A stretch of DNA of 10,904 bases from positions 1-10,904 of the forward strand of contig DEKS01000129.1 in assembly GCA_002354005.1 (NCBI GenBank). The letters run 5' to 3'. The translations under genes were made by a program, and so were the position numbers. Within the stretch, counting starts at the first letter, position 1, and each line of letters starts with the position of its first letter. Below, in pieces: positions 1-6,027 of this stretch. The stretch comes from Bacteroidales bacterium UBA2716. GTDB taxonomy: Bacteria; Bacteroidota; Bacteroidia; Bacteroidales; UBA932. Below the pieces are notes generated by a model. That model was given only the letters and a program-made list of their open reading frames with translations. It was not told the DNA's origin and did no database searches.

Positions 1-654
1 AAGCCGGATGTGTTTGGTACGCAGGAGATTACGCACGACCAGATAGCTTACCTGGACATGCGCGCTCCCCAGTACAAGCATGTGGGTGTGTTCCGCGAGG
101 GTGGGGATACGGGCGAGTGCCCGAGCATCTACTACAACGAGGCCAGCATAAGCCTTCAGGATTGGGGCGCCTTCTGGCTCAGCGAAACCCCTTCCGTCCC
201 TTCGATGGGATGGGATGCCCGCTATAAACGCACGGCAGTGTGGGCCAGGATGAAGGCGAAGGACACCGGCAAGGAATTTTTCTTTGTGACCACGCATTTG
301 GATCATCGTGGACAGGAAGCCCGCGAAAAGGGGATGGACCTTATCCTGGATACCCTCAAGGTGCTCAATCCCAAGAATTTGCCCTGCATGCTGGTGGGGG
401 ATCTCAACGCCCTGTCGGACAATCCCGCCCTTGCCCGGGTTTCCAGGGAGATGAAAAGCGCCCAGGAAACGGCGGCCTCCACGGACCCCCGCTACACCTT
501 CAACGGGTATGGCAAAAGCTGGACGGGCATCATTGACTACATCTGGTACAAGGGCCCCCGGAAATGTACGCAGTTCCGGGTAGTAACGCGCAAGTACCTG
601 CACATTCCCTATATCTCCGACCATTATCCCATCTGGGCCGATTTTGAACTATGA
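1..654 (+). CDS. EEP (endonuclease/exonuclease/phosphatase) family hydrolase, 5' end missing
   Basis: The frame is open from base 1 and ends at TGA 652-654, giving 217 visible residues. The gene starts upstream, so its start, any signal peptide and the first EEP motif (the YN motif) are missing. The other EEP (DNase I-like) signatures are intact and in order: GTQE with the metal-binding Glu at 25-27, TTHLDH with the catalytic His at 295-297, GDLN with Asp at 400-402, IIDYIWY with Asp at 535-537, and SDH at 616-624. This family uses a divalent metal to hydrolyse phosphoesters or phosphodiesters: nucleic acids, inositol phosphates or sphingomyelin. The exact substrate cannot be read from the motifs. 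The IIDYIWY version differs from the (R/Y)PDH version in the three later EEP proteins, so this is a more distant member. Its stop overlaps the next start (ATGA), pointing to coupled expression. The family call is secure; the substrate is unknown. Confidence 0.9.
   Translation, partial: KPDVFGTQEITHDQIAYLDMRAPQYKHVGVFREGGDTGECPSIYYNEASISLQDWGAFWLSETPSVPSMGWDARYKRTAVWARMKAKDTGKEFFFVTTHLDHRGQEAREKGMDLILDTLKVLNPKNLPCMLVGDLNALSDNPALARVSREMKSAQETAASTDPRYTFNGYGKSWTGIIDYIWYKGPRKCTQFRVVTRKYLHIPYISDHYPIWADFEL
651..654 (+). promoter_or_regulatory. ATGA stop/start overlap
   Basis: TGA of the first EEP gene (652-654) and ATG of the degenerate EEP gene (651-653) share bases. No purine-rich Shine-Dalgarno sequence precedes it, which fits both Bacteroidota initiation and reinitiation by the terminating ribosome. 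Confidence 0.85.
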
Positions 655-1637
655 GAAAGACCGTTGCAAGCTTGATGGCCCTGCTGTGGGCCCTGTGCAC
701 CCTGGCGGCGCCCAAAGCACCCCTCCGGGTGGGAACCTACGACGTGGCTAATTCGTTTAACCGGCGGGTACAGGCGGAGAAGGGCAACATGTCCCTCCAG
801 CGTATGTGGTGCAACAGCGCCATTGCCGTGGCTGATGCTATTATTGAGGCTGATTGTGATATCCTGGGACTGCAGGATGTTTGTGACTCCATTGCCGGCC
901 GCCGGGAGGGTGTGAAGCCGCTGATAGACCTTGTCAAAGAGCGGGGCGGAGACTATGACTGGCTGGTGCTCAGCAACAAGAATCCCAATTTCCCGCTGGA
1001 GGGCGCTATGGCCAATGGTACCGCCGTCCTCTGGCGCGCCTCCCGCTTTGAACTGCGGGACTGGGGCATCAACTGGCTGAGCGGCGTTTACGACAAGCCC
1101 GGCCGCGCCAAGGAATACCAATACGGCAGCGACAACGCCTCCATGATGTGGGTGCGGCTCTACGACCGCACGGCGGGGAAAGAACTCATTTTCACCAGTG
1201 CTTCCCCTTCCGGTCCCACCCAGTACGACAAAGGGCAAAAAGTCACCTACCATGAAATCAATATCGCCAATTGCCGGAATATCGTGGACTATATGCAGCG
1301 CGACATTGTGCCCAAGGGAATGCCGTCCGTCATTGCGGTGAATGCGCACAATGCGCCCTCGCACGACGGTTACAAGGCGCTGACCAGCTCCGTCTGGCTG
1401 GACGTGCACGACCGCCTGCATGAGGAAGGGGCGCTGAGCGAGGAGGCCGAGCAAGTGAGGGACACGTGCAACAGCCCCGATGAAAGCAAACTGCAAGGCG
1501 GCCGTCCCGACCACATTCTGGTTGACGGCTTTGGCATCAAAGACTACAAAGTGCTCCGAAAAAAGTATCCTACAGCTGACGGAACCCTGCATTATCCGGC
1601 CCTTCACTTCCCGGTGGTGGCAGAATTAACCTATTGA
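651..1637 (+). CDS. Secreted EEP-fold paralogue with degenerate active site (likely pseudoenzyme)
   Basis: This is a 328-residue protein with a type I signal peptide (hydrophobic core about 5-19, likely cleavage near residues 20-23). There is no lipobox: Cys16 follows Trp-Ala-Leu. The rest is one EEP domain, closest to the EEP half of the GH97 fusion at 6024-8906. Both share WCNSA, AVAD, QxVCDSI, GKE, PTADG and LHYP. Key residues are replaced: YN becomes YD (Asp31), QE becomes QD (Asp76), the His of xTH becomes Ser185, GDLN becomes VNAH (Asn231/His233), and SDH becomes ALH (Leu318). Asp287 of RPDH and His319 remain. The 31-residue spacing from the RPD Asp to the SDH position matches both intact paralogues, so the Leu318 alignment is firm. 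The frame is open, which argues for a maintained non-catalytic protein, perhaps a binding or partner subunit; that role is inference. The ATG at 651 overlaps the previous stop. Confidence 0.88.
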   Translation: MRKTVASLMALLWALCTLAAPKAPLRVGTYDVANSFNRRVQAEKGNMSLQRMWCNSAIAVADAIIEADCDILGLQDVCDSIAGRREGVKPLIDLVKERGGDYDWLVLSNKNPNFPLEGAMANGTAVLWRASRFELRDWGINWLSGVYDKPGRAKEYQYGSDNASMMWVRLYDRTAGKELIFTSASPSGPTQYDKGQKVTYHEINIANCRNIVDYMQRDIVPKGMPSVIAVNAHNAPSHDGYKALTSSVWLDVHDRLHEEGALSEEAEQVRDTCNSPDESKLQGGRPDHILVDGFGIKDYKVLRKKYPTADGTLHYPALHFPVVAELTY

Positions 1638-1641
1638 TGAC

Positions 1642-2454
1642 ATGAAGTTTAAGTTATTCACTATCCTGGCGCTGCTGCTCGCCGTCTCCTGTTCCAAAGA
1701 CAAGAGCGGGGAGTCCGGCGTACAGGTAAAGCTGGCATTGCCGTGTCCTTCCACCAAGGTGGCCCTGGGGGAGGAAGACGCGGGCGTCTTCCCTTTGGTA
1801 TGGGAGGTGGGAGACCGTGTGAGCCTGAATGGCACGCTGAGCAATCCCATGTCGGCCGGTCTGGCCGGAAAGAGCCATGCGGCGTTTTCCTTTGCGGGAT
1901 TTGACGGGGCGGCTCCCTATACCTTGCTGTATCCGGGAGCGGCTGATGAAAAAGTCACGATAGATGGTAAAACGCTACCGCTCTATGCGACCGGGGCCAG
2001 CCTGGACCAGGTGTTTACCATGCACCACCTGTGCTGTGGCGTCCGGCTCCGCCTTACCGGAGACCTGTCTGTGGCCACCTTAACCTTAAGCGCCCCCGGA
2101 GGCGAAAAGATATCAGGCCGATTCACCCCCTCCTTTGCCGATGGCTCTCTCTCTGAAGTTTCTGCAAATCAGTCGCTTACTCTTGATTTGGAGACTCCTG
2201 TAGCGCTCTCCGGCACTCCGCTGTCCTTTTACCTTTTCTTTGCACCTGGAACCTTCTCCGGGGGACTTTCGCTGAAGGCCCTCAATCCGGGCGGCACAAT
2301 CACCCGTGAATGGCGTTTCGCCACAGGCCGTACTTTGGAGAAAGGTAAACTGTACCTCTTGCCTGAAACTGCTTTTACATCCCGTGACTGGAACGATGGC
2401 TGCATCGTCAGTCTGGAAGGATTGACTGAAGACCCGATAAGCTTTGAATTATGA
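1642..2454 (+). CDS. Fimbrillin-like domain lipoprotein
   Basis: This 270-residue protein has a lipoprotein signal: a hydrophobic core at about 5-15, then lipobox A-V-S-C with Cys17, followed by a charged stretch (SKDKSGE). The mature part is a single all-beta domain like the N-terminal domains of the next two lipoproteins. Shared marks are TKxxLG, a VxW-x-x-GD-x-(V/I)-x-x-NG block with Trp54, YPG, a His/Cys-rich strand (MHHLCCGVRLRL), GEKISG, and a closing LEKGKLYLLP strand. It resembles the fimbrillin-like (FimA/Mfa clan) domains common in Bacteroidales surface lipoproteins. Unlike its neighbours it carries no second domain and ends about 20 residues after the beta domain. No catalytic motif is visible, so a binding, scaffold or accessory role is inferred. 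It starts 4 bases after the previous stop, and its own stop overlaps the next ATG (ATGA). Confidence 0.85.
   Translation: MKFKLFTILALLLAVSCSKDKSGESGVQVKLALPCPSTKVALGEEDAGVFPLVWEVGDRVSLNGTLSNPMSAGLAGKSHAAFSFAGFDGAAPYTLLYPGAADEKVTIDGKTLPLYATGASLDQVFTMHHLCCGVRLRLTGDLSVATLTLSAPGGEKISGRFTPSFADGSLSEVSANQSLTLDLETPVALSGTPLSFYLFFAPGTFSGGLSLKALNPGGTITREWRFATGRTLEKGKLYLLPETAFTSRDWNDGCIVSLEGLTEDPISFEL
2451..2454 (+). promoter_or_regulatory. ATGA stop/start overlap
   Basis: The stop of the short fimbrillin-like lipoprotein and the start of the fimbrillin-like-EEP lipoprotein overlap by four bases, suggesting coupled translation of the two related lipoproteins. Confidence 0.85.
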
Positions 2455-4319
2455 AAACCAGTGTATTCAATATCCTTATTCTGTCGCTGCCCGTCCTGCT
2501 CCCGTCCTGCAACAAGGAGCAGGCGAAGCAGCCTTTCCGCCTGGAAGCGGGCGTAGAGCAGACAGCCGTAAAAACGGTCTTGGGCGACAAGGATGGCAGC
2601 AAGTATCCTGTCCTCTGGAGCGAAGGCGATGTGATTGCTGTAAACGGGTCCCTTTCCCAGCCGCTCGCCGCGGGCGATGCCGGGACGTCTTCGGCGACAT
2701 TCACCTTTGACGAGAAACCAGCCACCGCTGGTGTGTACAACGTGGTATATCCGGGGAATGCAACCAGTGGACGCGTGGTGTTCCCGTCCTCCCAGAGTTA
2801 CGTAGAGAACTCTTTCTGCCCGGGTGCCGCGCCGCTCATTGGCCAGACCGACGATTTGGATGTGCCGGTTTCCCTGCACACCTGTGCGGCGATTGTGCGT
2901 TTCTCCATTAAGGGGGATGTGACGCTGGCCTCCATGGACGTGGCGGCACCTTCCGGGGAGAAAATCAGTGGCGAATTTGACCTGAACCTGGTTCCGCAGG
3001 CGGGGGCATCGGCCCAGATGGCCTATTCCTTCGGTAGTGGTCTTGCGCTGAGCGAGACGGAAAAGGTGGTGGTGTTTACCGTGCCGGCCGGGAGTTATCA
3101 GAAAGGCCTGCGGGCTGTATTGCACGCCAAGAATGGTAGCACCATGACACTGTCCTTCTTCACCAGCGGCGCCACATTGGGGGCAAAGGTGTGTACCTTC
3201 CCGTTCACCACGTTCCAGGCGGGGAAGGAGATTATCTTCAATGAGACCGACCCCATGGGCGGGGAAGAAATTGACATAGAGGAGACTGCCGGTGCGGAAG
3301 GTATGAATGCCGATGATGCGGCCCTCGCCACAGCCATCAGCGTAGGTTCGTACAATATCTGGGCGCCCAGCGCCAGAAAGTCCGTGATGGACGCCGATGC
3401 TACCGTCTCCGAGCAGCGCTCCTGGGCCAACAGCTATGAAGCCGTGGCCGACATGATAAAGTTGCTGGACTGCGACGTGATTGGTTTGCAGGAGGTGACC
3501 AGGATGGTTTACAAAACAACTTATCAAGGGACCTCCGACAATAAGGACTACGACGGGAATGTGCATACGCTTAATTCACTTTTGCCCGAGTACAACTGGG
3601 TGATTTACAATGCCAACAATACCACCTATGACAGTTCTTTCCCAAACAATACAACCGCTGCCGGGCTGGGCAGTACAGACGCCATCCTTTACAAGAGTTC
3701 CGTCCTCACCCTGAATGCCCAAGGCCGGGCCTGGCTGAACGGCACCAGAACCGCGCACCCGCACAAGGAATATAGCTCAGATGAAGGAGCGGCCAACTGG
3801 GACGGCCTTGGCACCAACCGGCCTGCGACATGGGCCAAATTCACCCACAAAGCCAGCGGAAAGCAGTTTGTGTTCATCACCACCCACCTGGACCTTCCCA
3901 ATGCGGGAGCCTCTTCCGACCCCGCCTTCCCGCAGCGGCGCAATGCCACGGAGTTAATAGAATGGTTTGCGCCCACGTATGCCGGGAGCCTTCCCTCCGT
4001 GATTACCGGCGATATGAACGTGGATAAAGGGGACACTGCGGGTAATTATGCCATCCTGGTTTCCGGAAAATGGAAGGACGTGTATGATACCCTGAACGAC
4101 TGGGGTACACTTTCCTATACAGACCAGCGCGTCAAAGGAACGATGCCTGAGAACAAGAACGAAGAAGGCGGACTTTCCACCTGGAGGCCGGACCATGTCC
4201 TTTTCTATGGTTTCACGCCTTCGTTCTATATGGTCGGGCGCGAAAAGCTTCCTACGGCTAACGACGAACTCCACTGGCCGTCCGACCATCTTCCACTCAA
4301 GGTTGTCTTAAATTTCTAA
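2451..4319 (+). CDS. Lipoprotein fusing a fimbrillin-like domain to an intact EEP phosphohydrolase domain
   Basis: This 622-residue protein has a lipoprotein signal with lipobox L-P-S-C (Cys20). Residues about 28-268 form a fimbrillin-like beta domain (KTVLG; YPVLWSEGD with Trp56; AVNG; GEKISG). An acidic, Ala-rich linker (about 270-295) follows, then an EEP domain (about 297-622). All EEP motifs are present: YNI with Asn302, GLQE with Glu348, TTHLD with His479, GDMN with Asp521/Asn523, RPDH with Asp581, and SDH with Asp612/His613. The enzyme should therefore be active as a metal-dependent phosphodiesterase or phosphatase tethered to a membrane by its lipid, probably the outer membrane. The beta domain may bind substrate or present the enzyme (inference). 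The EEP half is a paralogue of those at 651-1637 and 6024-8906. It starts in an ATGA overlap, and TAA is followed 4 bases later by the next ATG. The substrate is not determinable from sequence. Confidence 0.9.
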   Translation: MKTSVFNILILSLPVLLPSCNKEQAKQPFRLEAGVEQTAVKTVLGDKDGSKYPVLWSEGDVIAVNGSLSQPLAAGDAGTSSATFTFDEKPATAGVYNVVYPGNATSGRVVFPSSQSYVENSFCPGAAPLIGQTDDLDVPVSLHTCAAIVRFSIKGDVTLASMDVAAPSGEKISGEFDLNLVPQAGASAQMAYSFGSGLALSETEKVVVFTVPAGSYQKGLRAVLHAKNGSTMTLSFFTSGATLGAKVCTFPFTTFQAGKEIIFNETDPMGGEEIDIEETAGAEGMNADDAALATAISVGSYNIWAPSARKSVMDADATVSEQRSWANSYEAVADMIKLLDCDVIGLQEVTRMVYKTTYQGTSDNKDYDGNVHTLNSLLPEYNWVIYNANNTTYDSSFPNNTTAAGLGSTDAILYKSSVLTLNAQGRAWLNGTRTAHPHKEYSSDEGAANWDGLGTNRPATWAKFTHKASGKQFVFITTHLDLPNAGASSDPAFPQRRNATELIEWFAPTYAGSLPSVITGDMNVDKGDTAGNYAILVSGKWKDVYDTLNDWGTLSYTDQRVKGTMPENKNEEGGLSTWRPDHVLFYGFTPSFYMVGREKLPTANDELHWPSDHLPLKVVLNF

Positions 4320-4323
4320 GGGT

Positions 4324-6027
4324 ATGAGAAACGCATTCATCATAGGGATTTCTTTGTTGCTGGCCTTCCTGTCCTGTGCAAAGCAGGAACAGCCAGCCGT
4401 GGAAGAAGTTATGCTGGAAGTATCCATGCCCCGGACGGTCACCAAAACCGTCCTGGGCCTCAAGGCGGCAGATGTATATCCCGTGCTGTGGAGCGTAGGG
4501 GACTATATCACGGTCAATGGCGTGCAGTCCAGGCCACTGACAGCCTTGGAGGCGGGTTCAACCACGGCGGTTTTCCATTTTTCTGCACCTATCAAGACCC
4601 CGTATCATGTGCAGTACGGGACAGAAGTCCCTTCCACCCAGCAATATACGAATGGGAATATCTGTGCTTTCTCCGCGCCCATGCAGGCAACCAGCTATGA
4701 GGCCGCTTTCACCCTGAAGCACCAGGCCTGCGTACTGTCCCTGCCCCTCAGTGGCAGCGTAACCGTGGCGGGCATCAGCGTGAGTGCCATAGACGGAACG
4801 CCCCTGAGCGGCGGCGGAACGGTGCAACTTACTATCCCGGGCAGCGGTGTAAGCATCGCTTCGGCAAAGACATTCTGTGTGGCGCTGCAACCGGCATATT
4901 TGGAAAAGGGGCTCAGTGTGGACATTTATACCACCACTGGCGACCGGATGAACCTGGTTTCCTTTGTGGGTGAGACCCTGACGGCTGGCACCGTGTATGA
5001 GTTCCCGACAACCGCATTCAAGGCCAATGCCCATCCAGTGACCGTGATTGCCAACTATGCTCAGCTGAAAGCCTTTGCCGACAGAGTTGCCGCAGGCGAG
5101 AAGTACCTGCAGGCCCGCATGACAGCCAATATCCAGGCGGACAACACCTGGACACCGCTGGAGGGCTTCACCGGGGACTTCGACGGAGGCGGTTACACCC
5201 TCTCCGGGCTTAAGAAAGCCTTTGTCAACGAACTTCAGGGCAGCATCCGCAACCTGACGGTGGAAGCGGATATTGCCATCACCTCCAAGGACGATATCGT
5301 GGGTGATGAGAGTGTGTATTGGGCCGGCATCTTGACCAACCGGATGTACACCGGCGCCCAGGTGAGCAATTGCATAGCCAAAGGAACCATCTCCTACACC
5401 CAATGGGGGAAAGAACTCCGGGTGGGAGCCATTTGCGGCTATGCCGTCCGGGGCACCATCGAGCATTGCGTGAACAGGGCCGCCATTACCGCCACGGGTG
5501 ACGGCAGTGCGGCAGTGCTGGCCGGCGGCATTGTGGGCATGGTGTATGCCAGCAGCAATGAGGTCCATGTCACAGACTGCGCCAACGAGGGCACTCTGAC
5601 TCTTCTGGGTACCCTGAAAACGCCGGAAGCCGGCGGCATCGTGGGCCGGTTCCAGCCAGTCTCCACCAGTGCCCTTTCCGGCTGCCGTTTCTCCGGAGAG
5701 ATCACTTTCGGCAGCGGCTCCACCCTTTCCGGGGCCACCAACCTGGGCGGCATCGCCGGCTCCGTGAAAACCGCCTCCATTGCCGGCTGCTCATCGGCAG
5801 GGACCATGACAGTAAGCTCGTCATCATCCGGCGCCATCCGGGCAGGCGGCATCCTGGGCAATGCGCAGAGTGACATCGGCCTTTCAGGATGCACTTTCAG
5901 CGGCGCCCTTACCATCCACGTTCCCTCGCACGGAACCCTTAACACTAACGCGTTTACGGGCCTGTATTCCACAGACACGCATACGGAAACAGGCTGCGTA
6001 AACAGCGGAACAATTACTGTACTATGA
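4324..6027 (+). CDS. Fimbrillin-like lipoprotein with C-terminal GLUG-type repeats
   Basis: This 567-residue protein has a lipoprotein signal with lipobox F-L-S-C (Cys18), then AKQEQ. Residues about 28-235 are a fimbrillin-like domain (TKTVLG; YPVLWSVGD with Trp56; TVNG; LKHQAC strand) homologous to those of the two preceding lipoproteins. Residues about 240-325 hold a linking beta region with the DFDGGGYTLSGL pattern that commonly precedes GLUG repeats. Residues about 334-567 are repeats with a GG(I/L)xG core and a C-x-x-x-G-x-(I/L)-T turn. GLUG repeats form beta-solenoid-like surfaces in large extracellular bacterial proteins. No catalytic residues are evident, so adhesion, glycan binding or scaffolding is the reasonable inference. 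It sits between two EEP-containing genes and its stop overlaps the EEP-GH97 start, so co-expression is likely. Confidence 0.86.
   Translation: MRNAFIIGISLLLAFLSCAKQEQPAVEEVMLEVSMPRTVTKTVLGLKAADVYPVLWSVGDYITVNGVQSRPLTALEAGSTTAVFHFSAPIKTPYHVQYGTEVPSTQQYTNGNICAFSAPMQATSYEAAFTLKHQACVLSLPLSGSVTVAGISVSAIDGTPLSGGGTVQLTIPGSGVSIASAKTFCVALQPAYLEKGLSVDIYTTTGDRMNLVSFVGETLTAGTVYEFPTTAFKANAHPVTVIANYAQLKAFADRVAAGEKYLQARMTANIQADNTWTPLEGFTGDFDGGGYTLSGLKKAFVNELQGSIRNLTVEADIAITSKDDIVGDESVYWAGILTNRMYTGAQVSNCIAKGTISYTQWGKELRVGAICGYAVRGTIEHCVNRAAITATGDGSAAVLAGGIVGMVYASSNEVHVTDCANEGTLTLLGTLKTPEAGGIVGRFQPVSTSALSGCRFSGEITFGSGSTLSGATNLGGIAGSVKTASIAGCSSAGTMTVSSSSSGAIRAGGILGNAQSDIGLSGCTFSGALTIHVPSHGTLNTNAFTGLYSTDTHTETGCVNSGTITVL
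5323..6024 (+). repeat. GLUG-like protein repeats within the lipoprotein gene
   Basis: Six degenerate repeats occur in the reading frame, with (G/A)-G-x-x-x-like cores starting at residues 334 (AGILTN), 368 (GAICG), 401 (GGIVG), 437 (GGIVG), 475 (GGIAG) and 508 (GGILG). The spacing is therefore 33-38 residues. Most units also contain a Cys followed by a G-x-(I/L)-T strand (for example CANEGTLT, CSSAGTMT, CVNSGTIT). The repeats are visible at protein level and much weaker at DNA level, so this is old domain repetition rather than a recent tandem duplication. Confidence 0.75.
6024..6027 (+). promoter_or_regulatory. ATGA stop/start overlap
   Basis: The stop of the GLUG-repeat lipoprotein and the start of the EEP-GH97 fusion overlap by four bases. 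The start is supported by the signal peptide that immediately follows. Confidence 0.85.

Noticed and set aside
624..1607. Minus-strand open frame almost as long as the degenerate EEP gene
   Set aside because: I considered whether the real gene here is antisense because the + strand protein lacks catalytic residues. The + strand product has a signal peptide, ATGA coupling and clear similarity to the EEP half of the GH97 fusion, so + is correct.
2229..3566. Long open frame on the minus strand (445 codons)
   Set aside because: It lies antisense across two genes with clear lipoprotein signals and domain motifs. The translated antisense protein has no recognisable domain and the stop-free run is explained by GC-rich codon usage of the + strand genes.
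1..4319. EEP genes as a nuclease toxin or phage-defence system
   Set aside because: All visible N-termini carry export signals, there is no immunity-like small gene, and the neighbours are glycan-active, so an extracellular catabolic role fits better.
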